Positions 1 through 5,546 are shown, numbered from the stretch's first letter. The stretch: DNA of 5,599 nucleotides from an uncultured Caryophanales bacterium (GCA_947168625.1 CAMVMQ010000058.1:1-5599), one strand, 5' to 3'. Notes: generated by a model from the letters alone, not told the origin. Program-made: numbers and translations.

Positions 1-2
1 GA

Positions 3-404
3 CTATTTTTCTTCTTCTAATTTATTAATTACATCTTTAGCAACTTCGACAGTTTTGGTTTTAAGATCTTTGGCAATTCCTTCAAGAACAACATTTCCTT
101 TTTCTTTTGTTAGTTTAATTAAGTCTTCAGTTTTATCTTTCAATTCTTCGGATTTCTTTTTAGCAATCTTTAAAACTTTTTCCTTATCTAATTCTTCTAT
201 TTCTTTTTTTATTTCCTCAACTTTGTCGTTAAATTCTGTTTTAATTTCTTTAACTGTTAATTTGTCAACATTACCCATAAACTCATCTATTTTGCATTTA
301 ATATCTTTCCTTAATGCTTTACCTTCTTTAGGTGCAAATAACAAAGATATCGCCGCTCCTATGGATGCTCCTAACACAAACTTTCCAATTCCTTTTTTAC
401 TCAT
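3..404 (-). CDS. ytxH: YtxH-domain membrane-associated protein
   Basis: This 133-residue protein is complete, with a TAG stop at 3-5. Residues 7-23 form a glycine- and alanine-rich hydrophobic segment, followed by APKEGKALRKDI at 24-35. That hydrophobic-then-APKxGxxxR arrangement is the signature of the YtxH (gas-vesicle-like) family. Residues 36-133 are Lys/Glu-rich and probably one long helix or coiled coil (for example 50-100). The family is known as small envelope or stress proteins of Bacillota; B. subtilis ytxH lies in the sigma-B-linked ytxGHJ operon. The molecular function is not established. The ATG overlaps the end of the upstream YtxG-like gene by 8 bases (ATGAGTAA), and an AAAGGA ribosome site sits about 11 bases upstream. 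It is the fourth gene of the operon. Whether a further gene follows cannot be seen. The family call is firm; the ytxH symbol is by family and synteny. Confidence 0.88.
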   Translation of the reverse strand: MSKKGIGKFVLGASIGAAISLLFAPKEGKALRKDIKCKIDEFMGNVDKLTVKEIKTEFNDKVEEIKKEIEELDKEKVLKIAKKKSEELKDKTEDLIKLTKEKGNVVLEGIAKDLKTKTVEVAKDVINKLEEEK

Positions 405-675
405 TTTTTATTTCATCCTTTCTTTTAAATATTTTGTCAATAAATGACATACATATTTCAACTATTTTGTCAGTAACAGAGGTAAACTTACCTGTTACTA
501 TACCAACTATTTCAAATGCCTTATCGAGAGTACTAACCTTTTCAGTTATATTATCGACAACTTTTTCTATTTTATTCATAGTGAAAATTAGCTTTATAGT
601 TAATATTATTAATGCTACTAAAAGAATAGCACCTAAGATATATAAAATTACTGGTAAAACTTCGTTTACGGTCAT
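397..675 (-). CDS. DUF948/YtxG-like single-pass membrane protein
   Basis: This 92-residue protein has one strong N-terminal transmembrane helix (about residues 6-31, rich in Ile, Leu, Val and Ala). A heptad-like amphipathic segment follows (about 33-82, with motifs such as NKIEKVVDNITEKV), then a charged tail KRKDEIKNE. A TM helix followed by a coiled coil and placed directly upstream of ytxH matches DUF948 (YtxG) proteins of Bacillota. It is shorter than the typical 130-160 residues, so this is a minimal version. The start is well supported: the ATG overlaps the upstream TGA as ATGA, and a very strong GAGGAGGAG ribosome site lies in the last codons of the upstream gene. A membrane-organising or stress role alongside YtxH is inferred only. 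It could instead be an unrelated small TM/coiled-coil protein, because the homology rests on architecture and synteny. Confidence 0.78.
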   Translation of the reverse strand: MTVNEVLPVILYILGAILLVALIILTIKLIFTMNKIEKVVDNITEKVSTLDKAFEIVGIVTGKFTSVTDKIVEICMSFIDKIFKRKDEIKNE

Positions 676-1781
676 TTTTTCTCCTCCTCATCGTCGTACA
701 TCGAGTCAATTAGGTTAAAAATATCATTAGCATCACTATCGCTAGTAATATCATCATTTTCTTTAGTTTCTTCACTATTTAGTATTTCTTCGATACTTTC
801 TTCATCATGAGCTATTTTTTCAAACTCTTTAGTATCTTCTAACTTTTTATCTTCTTCTTTTTCTTCTTTCACAGAAGCTTTTTTTCTTCTTTTTGGAGGT
901 TCTTCTTTTATATCAGGTATTTCAAGAGGCTCTTCTTTAACTTCTATCTTTTCAGCTTTTGCTTCTTCATCATTGTGATTTACAATTTTAATATCATTAT
1001 TTACTTCTATTTCTACTTTTTCAGTATTAATGACTGAAGGAGTTACTTTAGGTGGTTCATAATCAACGCCAAAGTCATAATAGTTTTCAGTAGCTTCTCC
1101 TATTGAAACATCTTTTTTTGATATATCCTCAGTTATGTCTTCAAGTAAATTGATATCATCATCAATCTTTTTTTGTTCCCTAGCCTTTGTTATTTTAACT
1201 TCTTTATATAATTCACAATTCTCACATAGGTTATTTCTTATTTCATCAGTTAATGTTCCATAAGCTTTATTTCTAACTGTTTCAAAATCAACTTTTCTTG
1301 CTACCCTAGGTATTTCATAATCATTTGCATCTTGAACTTTAACTTCGTCTTTAGTATAGTTTTTGTCAAGGACACCATATACTGGTGATATAACAGGCGT
1401 TGGTTTAAATTTAGTAGGTTTAGGTTCTTCCTTTTTAGTATAAAGTTCCGCTAACGAGCTTTTTGGCTTTGCCTCTTCTTTAAGATTTAACACATTCTTA
1501 TTAGTTCGATTATTATACATGGTATTATAATCTTCATCCATATCTATTGGAAAAGAAAAATTATTGCTTCTTGTTTTTACTACTTCTCGATCACTAATAA
1601 TGTCCTTTTCTTCTAGTTCCCTCTCTTTATTTATCTCTCTGTTTTTTTCTTCTTCTATTTTATTACGCATAAAGGTAGGAAGTTTAGCTGGTTCTTTTTC
1701 CTCTTCTATTTCAATTTCCTTTGTTTCAATTTCTTCCTCTTCATCGATAAATAAATCCTTTAGTTTATCTAATAATTTCAT
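672..1781 (-). CDS. Acidic low-complexity protein with amphipathic N-terminal helix, unknown function
   Basis: This 369-residue protein belongs to no family I recognise. Residues 1-12 (MKLLDKLKDLFI) are an amphipathic helix, followed by an acidic run DEEEE. This opening resembles the membrane-targeting N-terminus of SepF cell-division proteins, but no SepF core domain follows. Most of the rest is Glu/Lys-rich and likely disordered. Non-repetitive islands stand out: PTPVISPVYGVLDKNY at 127-142, a segment around 157-193 that holds a CxxC pair (Cys186, Cys189), YDFGVDYEPP at 235-244, and a C-terminal helix NDIFNLIDSMY at 352-362. The ATG has a good AAAAGGAG site 8 bases upstream, which touches the stop codon of the lipoprotein gene. 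Its own stop overlaps the next ATG (ATGA). A cytoplasmic scaffold attached to the membrane through its N-terminal helix is my inference. That the frame is genuinely coding is well supported by its length, ribosome site and operon fit. Confidence 0.85.
   Translation of the reverse strand: MKLLDKLKDLFIDEEEEIETKEIEIEEEKEPAKLPTFMRNKIEEEKNREINKERELEEKDIISDREVVKTRSNNFSFPIDMDEDYNTMYNNRTNKNVLNLKEEAKPKSSLAELYTKKEEPKPTKFKPTPVISPVYGVLDKNYTKDEVKVQDANDYEIPRVARKVDFETVRNKAYGTLTDEIRNNLCENCELYKEVKITKAREQKKIDDDINLLEDITEDISKKDVSIGEATENYYDFGVDYEPPKVTPSVINTEKVEIEVNNDIKIVNHNDEEAKAEKIEVKEEPLEIPDIKEEPPKRRKKASVKEEKEEDKKLEDTKEFEKIAHDEESIEEILNSEETKENDDITSDSDANDIFNLIDSMYDDEEEKK
681..689 (-). promoter_or_regulatory. Strong ribosome binding site for the YtxG-like gene, inside the upstream coding sequence
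   Basis: On the minus strand this reads GAGGAGGAG, ending 5 bases before the ATG at 675. The same bases encode three consecutive glutamates near the C-terminus of the acidic protein, so the upstream gene's acidic tail doubles as a ribosome site. Together with the ATGA stop/start overlap, this points to translational coupling. Confidence 0.8.
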
Positions 1782-1796
1782 GTTACTTGCTCCTTT

Positions 1797-2441
1797 TTAA
1801 TATTCTGGTAAATCCAATACTCCAGTATCATCTTCTTGAACATCTTCACTAAGATATTCTGAAAACTTACTTCGAGCATCTTTTGGTTTATCAATTTTGT
1901 ACTCTTTTTCAACGCCGATACTATAATCATCTTTAAGTATCTTTTCAATTAATTTATCATTATAATCAATGCTGTCTAAAATAATCATACTATTAGTCAT
2001 TACTTTTTCAATATTATCTTTATTGGCATACGCTTCTATTTTAGCATAATTATAGATTATTTTAAGAAAATATTTCTTTTCATCTACTTTCTTGATAACT
2101 ATGTATCCCGTTTTATTACCATTTGTTATCTTTCGATAATAATAATTATTGATATTATTTTCTTCTTCGAAATTTAAAGAATTTTTATAATAATAACTAA
2201 CTGCATCAACATATAGATAAATAAATGTATCCTCGTATTTGAACTTTTGATTATAATCTTTATCATATGTTTTGCAAACACCTAATGGAAGAAAATACTT
2301 ATATCCTCTAGCCATTGTATTAGGATTAGTTTTATAATTAATTATCTCATCAATAATTATATCTTTGTTTTCATCATTATCTATTCTTACGCATCCAGTA
2401 CAAAGAATAATGATTATAAGTAAGATAAATATTTTTTTCAT
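1797..2441 (-). CDS. Small lipoprotein of unknown family (start corrected to 2441)
   Basis: This is a 214-residue lipoprotein. The signal sequence is MKK, a hydrophobic core IFILLIIIIL (4-13), then CTGC with the lipidated cysteine at residue 17. Position -3 is Cys14 rather than the usual Leu, so the lipobox is slightly atypical. The mature part has no family I recognise. It has many Tyr, Lys and Asn residues, a central mixed region (about 46-165) that looks like alternating strands (such as FIYLYVDAVSYYY and TGYIVIKKV), and an acidic tail ending in LDLPEY. An ATG at 2459 would add six residues before MKK, but it lies inside the promoter -10 hexamer. The ATG at 2441 has a GAGGT site at 2447-2451 and gives a proper signal peptide, so I chose it. 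This is the first gene of the four-gene operon and is expected at the outer face of the membrane. Confidence 0.85.
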   Translation of the reverse strand: MKKIFILLIIIILCTGCVRIDNDENKDIIIDEIINYKTNPNTMARGYKYFLPLGVCKTYDKDYNQKFKYEDTFIYLYVDAVSYYYKNSLNFEEENNINNYYYRKITNGNKTGYIVIKKVDEKKYFLKIIYNYAKIEAYANKDNIEKVMTNSMIILDSIDYNDKLIEKILKDDYSIGVEKEYKIDKPKDARSKFSEYLSEDVQEDDTGVLDLPEY

Positions 2442-2446
2442 ATCAT

Positions 2447-2451
2447 ACCTC
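2447..2451 (-). promoter_or_regulatory. Ribosome binding site deciding the lipoprotein start
   Basis: The minus strand reads GAGGT here, 5 bases before the ATG at 2441. The predicted transcription start lies at about 2450-2453, so the site is at the very 5' end of the mRNA. No equivalent site with a transcribed leader exists for the ATG at 2459. Confidence 0.65.
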
Positions 2452-2457
2452 GTATAC

Positions 2458-2486
2458 ATTATAGCAAAAAAATTCTTGCTTGAAAA
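2458..2486 (-). promoter_or_regulatory. Sigma-A type extended -10 promoter of the lipoprotein/ytxH operon
   Basis: On the minus strand there is TTTTCA at 2481-2486 (4 of 6 matches to the -35 consensus), a 17-base spacer, and a perfect TATAAT at 2458-2463 preceded by TG (TGCTATAAT). The spacer includes a T-run. The position just after the RNase J terminator and about 17-22 bases before the chosen ATG fits a promoter for the downstream four genes. Confidence 0.75.
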
Positions 2487-2506
2487 TACTTTTTTTACTT
2501 TTTAAG

Positions 2507-2537
2507 AAAAAAATATAGAACAAAATGTCCTATATTT
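2507..2537 (-). terminator. Intrinsic terminator of the RNase J gene, overlapping its stop codon
   Basis: On the minus strand the arms are AAATATAGGAC (2527-2537) and GTTCTATATTT (2511-2521). They pair over 11 positions with one G-U, around a 5-base loop (2522-2526), and run into a T-tract (2507-2513). The TAG stop (2530-2532) and the last codons lie inside the first arm. This should separate the RNase J transcript from the next operon. Confidence 0.85.
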
Positions 2538-4179
2538 CTTGAATTACTGTTATTATCATTGGTTTATTACCGGTTTGGTCTATTAAATATTTTGAAAGTT
2601 CGTCCCTAATAATATTCTTTATTTTATTGTATTCAATATATTTAGTATCTCTAGTATTTTCTAGAATTATTTCTTCTGATATTCTTCGTATCTCTTTTAA
2701 TAATTCATGGGAGTCTTTTACGTAGACAAAGCCTCTAGTTAATATTTCAGGTCCTGATAATATTTCTTTTGTTTTTCTATTTAGGGTAACAGATATAATC
2801 ATAATACCATTATCTGATAATATTTCACGATCTTTTAATACTACTTCTCCAATATCGTCTCCAGCTGTACCATCGATTAAAATTGATCCAGTTGGTACTT
2901 TTTCAAAACTTTCCTTTAATAATCCATTATTAATTTCAACAACATCGCCATTTTCTTTTACAAAGATATTTTCCTTAGGAATACCTGCAAGTGTTGCTAA
3001 ATTAGCATTTTCAACCTCATCACGATATTCTCCTCTAATTGGAAAATAATACTTTGGATTCATAAGATTAATCATTGTCATTAAGTCTTCTCGTGATGCA
3101 TGATGAGATAGATACTTTTTAGGAGATAACGAGACTACGTTGGCTCCTGTTTTTGATATTTCATCAAGAAGATGGTAATATGTTTTTTCTTGATTTTCAA
3201 AAATTGGTGTTGCTAAAAAGATTGTATCTTCTTCTGTTGGTTTAATAAACTTATCATATCCACCTACTATTCGCATAATATTATAATATGGTTTATCTTT
3301 TTCATTAGCATTTAATATAACGCTTTTAGGGTTATTTAAATAAGATAGGTCACCTATTATATTTGGATTTATTGTTAAATAATGATTAGAAACAGCATAA
3401 TCAATAATATTTTTAAGTCTTTTACCCATTATTACAATTTTACGATCTGTTTTTTCTACTTCATTAAATAATTCTTGAATACGATATAAATGTGAATCCA
3501 AAATATTAAAGATAATTCTTCCATCAGCGGTATTTAATGTTTCTCTGATAAGTCCTGAAATACGATGTTTAGGTGAGGTAAATCCTTCTTTGCCAGCATA
3601 CATTGACTCTGTAAGAAGACATAAAACATTTTGTTTTCCTATATAGGCAAGTTTACCTATATCTGTTTTATATGGGCCTTTCATTAAAGGATCAATGCAA
3701 AAATCCGCCGCATAAAAGATTACTCCATCATCAGTGTAAATAGCATAACCAAAGTTATCTGGTGTAGAGTGCGATAGATTTACTGGAAAGATCTTTATAC
3801 CGTCAATTTCAAAAGCAACATATGGCTTTAATTCTTTGAAATTGTTATATTTAATATTACTATCAATAAATTCTTTCTTTACGATATCTAATGTGTATTT
3901 AGAGCCATAAATATCTACACCATTCAAGTCACCAATAATATCTGGAAGTGCCCCCATATTTTCATCATGGCCATGTGTTAGAAAAATTCCTTTTATTCTT
4001 TTTTTATTTTCTTTTAAATATGTGATATTTGGAATAATATAATCAATACCTAACGTCATCTCATCAGCATATTTAAGACCTGCTTCAAAAACGAATATTT
4101 TATCATTAATTTCGATTACAAACATATTTTTTCCACTTTCGTCTAGTCCTCCAAGTGAAAACATTTTAATTTTACTCAT
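2530..4179 (-). CDS. rnjB: RNase J family protein, J2-like with degenerate metal-binding motif
   Basis: This 549-residue protein has full RNase J architecture: metallo-beta-lactamase halves, an inserted beta-CASP domain (about 185-350), and the C-terminal domain (about 450-549, with TRGFVYVKDS at 481-490). RNase J enzymes degrade and process RNA in the cytoplasm as 5'-3' exonucleases and endonucleases. Active members have HGHEDH at the metal site. Here it is HGHDEN (residues 69-74), so the Asp is Glu and the following His is Asn. PIHGEYR has become PIRGEYR (Arg382). Other ligands persist: His137 (SHS), Asp159 (ADF) and His360 (SHHAS). The segment HASREDLMTMINLMNPKYYFP resembles RNase J2 as I recall it. 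J2 has weak activity and partners J1, so J2 is the better call; loss of catalysis is inferred. It is monocistronic, with an AAAGGAG site at 4185-4191 and its own promoter and terminator. The family is certain; the paralogue symbol is less so. Confidence 0.9.
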   Translation of the reverse strand: MSKIKMFSLGGLDESGKNMFVIEINDKIFVFEAGLKYADEMTLGIDYIIPNITYLKENKKRIKGIFLTHGHDENMGALPDIIGDLNGVDIYGSKYTLDIVKKEFIDSNIKYNNFKELKPYVAFEIDGIKIFPVNLSHSTPDNFGYAIYTDDGVIFYAADFCIDPLMKGPYKTDIGKLAYIGKQNVLCLLTESMYAGKEGFTSPKHRISGLIRETLNTADGRIIFNILDSHLYRIQELFNEVEKTDRKIVIMGKRLKNIIDYAVSNHYLTINPNIIGDLSYLNNPKSVILNANEKDKPYYNIMRIVGGYDKFIKPTEEDTIFLATPIFENQEKTYYHLLDEISKTGANVVSLSPKKYLSHHASREDLMTMINLMNPKYYFPIRGEYRDEVENANLATLAGIPKENIFVKENGDVVEINNGLLKESFEKVPTGSILIDGTAGDDIGEVVLKDREILSDNGIMIISVTLNRKTKEILSGPEILTRGFVYVKDSHELLKEIRRISEEIILENTRDTKYIEYNKIKNIIRDELSKYLIDQTGNKPMIITVIQEI

Positions 4180-4215
4180 TTTTTCTCCTTTCTTTTAAAG
4201 TAAAAGACCGCTATC

Positions 4216-4245
4216 ATTATAGCAGATAATCATAAAAAGTGCAAA
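4216..4245 (-). promoter_or_regulatory. Extended -10 promoter of the RNase J gene
   Basis: The minus strand carries TGC followed by a perfect TATAAT (4216-4221). The -35 is weak: TTTGCA at 4240-4245 with an 18-base spacer, or TTGCAC at 4239-4244 with 17. The extended TGn motif probably compensates. The predicted start near 4209 gives a leader of about 30 bases with AAAGGAG at its end. A small dyad, GCTAT-CATT-ATAGC (4210-4223), sits over the -10. Confidence 0.7.
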
Positions 4246-4424
4246 TTTATTTCTTTATTATTATGTAAATAATACAACTAAAGTTGAATTCAGTTTCTTA
4301 TTTAAAAAGGTAATCCATTTAACTAGCAAATTCAAAGGTATACTTCACTTGCTTACGTCATACAACTTATTTAACGATTTCATGCGTATCTATAAAAATA
4401 TTACATAAAAGATTATTTTAGCCC
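4246..4424. other. Divergent intergenic stretch with no gene seen
   Basis: The gene-free region between the RNase J start (4179) and the transglutaminase-like start (4514) is 334 bases. Its two ends hold the divergent promoters. The middle part listed here has frequent stops in every frame I checked, no ribosome site next to a start codon, and no convincing RNA fold. Small features are an EcoRI-type palindrome TGAATTCA around 4284-4292 and a short CAAC-GTTG dyad beside it. I see no supported gene, repeat or RNA. Confidence 0.5.
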
Positions 4425-4453
4425 TTTACGATATTAAAGGAAAATGATATAAT
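4425..4453 (+). promoter_or_regulatory. Extended -10 promoter of the transglutaminase-like gene
   Basis: TTTACG (4425-4430; 4 of 6 matches to TTGACA) is separated by exactly 17 bases from a perfect TATAAT (4448-4453), which is preceded by TG (TGATATAAT). Transcription should start near 4460, giving an untranslated leader of about 53 bases. Confidence 0.8.
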
Positions 4454-4473
4454 CAAATTAGGAGATAATTGAG

Positions 4474-4502
4474 AAAGGAGCGTATCTTTAAAATATAGAT
4501 AC
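4474..4502 (+). promoter_or_regulatory. Distant Shine-Dalgarno plus hairpin in the transglutaminase-like leader
   Basis: A perfect AAAGGAG (4474-4480) lies 33 bases before the ATG at 4514, too far for normal use. No ATG, GTG or TTG lies at usable distance after it, and an in-frame TAG at 4496-4498 rules out an upstream start. Between the two, GTATCT (4482-4487) pairs with AGATAC (4497-4502). If this hairpin forms, the effective gap drops to about 12 bases. The stem is weak, so this is a proposal. Confidence 0.4.
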
Positions 4503-4513
4503 TTTATATAGAT

Positions 4514-5455
4514 ATGGAAGAAAATGATAAAAAAGGTGGTAAATTAATTATTGTGGCTGGTATTCTAGCAATTATTATTGTTACAGTATTTGCTTTTGGT
4601 GAAAAAAGTGTTGTCTACAAATACTATGAATATAATATTGAAAAGAAATATTCTAATACTGAAGAAAGCAATTATTATTTAGATGATCATTTTAATTATG
4701 TTGATAATTATAAAGGTATGGGAATAAAAAATAAAGATGATCTTATTAATTTCATATACTTTTCTTTAAATGCTGGTATAGAACATACAGAGAGATATAT
4801 TGATAAAGATTATGTTAACTATTTAGATGATATAAAATATCTTACTTCAAATAATGGTGATAATTTCAAAAAACGGCTTTCAATATTGAATAATTTTGTT
4901 CATCCTTATAATAGTTCTGACAATATTAAATTATCTTATGGTAGTGAATACACGTTTGGCATTACAATAAAAAGAGCATATACTAATAAAGAAATAGATG
5001 AAATAAACAAAATTGTTGATGAAGTAATAAAAGAAAAAATCTCTAATGATATGCCAATTAGAGAGAAAATAAGAGTTATACATGATTATATTATTGATAA
5101 TACTGAATATGATAAACTTAAAAACGATAATATTAATGATACTACTTATAAATCGCAAACAGCATATGGAACTTTAATTGATGGATATGCTACCTGTAAT
5201 GGATATTCTGATGCAATGGCTATCTTCTTAAATAAACTTAATGTAATTAATTATAAAATTAGTAATGAAGAACATATATGGAACTTAGTATATTTAGATG
5301 GTAAATGGTATCACTTAGATCTTACCTGGGATGATCCTATTAGTGATCAAAATATTAATAGAGACACCTACTTTTTAATAAGTACTAGTGATTTAGAAAA
5401 ATTAAATGATGGTACTCATGTTTTTGATAAAAAAATATATAGTGAAGTAGCTTAA
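4514..5455 (+). CDS. Membrane-anchored transglutaminase-like (CYK3-type) protein
   Basis: This 313-residue protein starts with a Lys-rich cytoplasmic stub (KKGGK at 6-10). One transmembrane or uncleaved signal helix follows (about 11-29), so the rest should lie outside the cell. The C-terminal third is a transglutaminase-like fold of the papain-like superfamily: Cys228 in ATCNGYSDAM, His254 in EEHIWNLVY and Asp269 in WYHLDLTWDDP give a complete Cys-His-Asp triad. An upstream helix (IREKIRVIHDYIIDNTEYD, 182-200) is typical of the family. Such domains act as proteases or cross-linking enzymes; the substrate here is unknown, with cell-wall or surface protein the likeliest inference. No wall-binding or repeat domain follows, and the protein ends soon after the domain. 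The start at 4514 is the only in-frame ATG ahead of the helix. It is monocistronic, with its own promoter and terminator. The fold is confident; the activity is not proven. Confidence 0.88.
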   Translation: MEENDKKGGKLIIVAGILAIIIVTVFAFGEKSVVYKYYEYNIEKKYSNTEESNYYLDDHFNYVDNYKGMGIKNKDDLINFIYFSLNAGIEHTERYIDKDYVNYLDDIKYLTSNNGDNFKKRLSILNNFVHPYNSSDNIKLSYGSEYTFGITIKRAYTNKEIDEINKIVDEVIKEKISNDMPIREKIRVIHDYIIDNTEYDKLKNDNINDTTYKSQTAYGTLIDGYATCNGYSDAMAIFLNKLNVINYKISNEEHIWNLVYLDGKWYHLDLTWDDPISDQNINRDTYFLISTSDLEKLNDGTHVFDKKIYSEVA

Positions 5456-5482
5456 TTACTTCACTATATTTTATTATTTTTA
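5437..5482 (+). terminator. Intrinsic terminator overlapping the end of the transglutaminase-like gene
   Basis: Arms 5437-5449 (ending AGTGAAGTA) and 5457-5469 (starting TACTTCACT) pair perfectly over 13 bases around a 7-base loop that contains the TAA stop. A T-rich tract follows (TTTTATTATTTTT, about 5469-5481). The last residues Ser-Glu-Val-Ala are encoded by the hairpin. It separates this gene from the tRNA. Confidence 0.85.
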
Positions 5483-5501
5483 AAAAAGTTTAATTATTTT
5501 G

Positions 5502-5529
5502 TTTACAAATGATAAAAATATGATATAAT
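5502..5529 (+). promoter_or_regulatory. Extended -10 promoter of the tRNA-Lys gene
   Basis: TTTACA (5502-5507; 5 of 6 matches) is followed after 16 bases by a perfect TATAAT (5524-5529), with TG two bases ahead (TGATATAAT). The predicted start at about 5536 lies some 10 bases before the mature tRNA 5' end. Confidence 0.8.
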
Positions 5530-5546
5530 TATATTGTTCTTGTTTT

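Noticed and set aside
55..718. Plus-strand open frames of about 130 residues opposite ytxH and the YtxG-like gene.
   Set aside because: They are antisense to well-supported genes and have Ser/Phe/Leu-rich compositions expected from the complement of Lys/Glu codons. No ribosome site supports them.
672..1781. The acidic protein as a true SepF division protein.
   Set aside because: Only the first 20 or so residues resemble SepF. The globular SepF domain is absent and the length is more than twice the usual.
1564..1800. Plus-strand open frame rich in Ser, Phe and Ile opposite the start of the acidic protein gene.
   Set aside because: It is the mirror of GAA/AAA-rich coding sequence, not an independent gene.
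4319..4348. On the minus strand, GTG at 4348 opens a short frame VKYTFEFAS followed by a stop, reminiscent of the first residues of some IS3/IS150-type OrfA transposases.
   Set aside because: Only about eight residues resemble the motif, there is no continuation in any frame, and no inverted repeats or target duplications are visible. It is too short to support an insertion sequence relic.
4374..4409. Short minus- and plus-strand frames in the intergenic region (for example MKSLNKLYDVSK on the minus strand and MRIYKNIT on the plus strand).
   Set aside because: They are about a dozen residues or fewer, with no ribosome site, and they lie upstream of the mapped promoters. They look like chance frames in AT-rich DNA.
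4246..4424. A riboswitch or structured RNA in the divergent intergenic region.
   Set aside because: The transcribed leaders are only about 30 and 53 bases, and the remaining bases lie upstream of both promoters. No known riboswitch core was seen.
4931..5158. Minus-strand 75-residue frame opposite the transglutaminase-like gene.
   Set aside because: Its Ile/Phe/Tyr-rich composition mirrors the AT-rich coding strand. There is no ribosome site, and the opposite strand encodes a clear enzyme.
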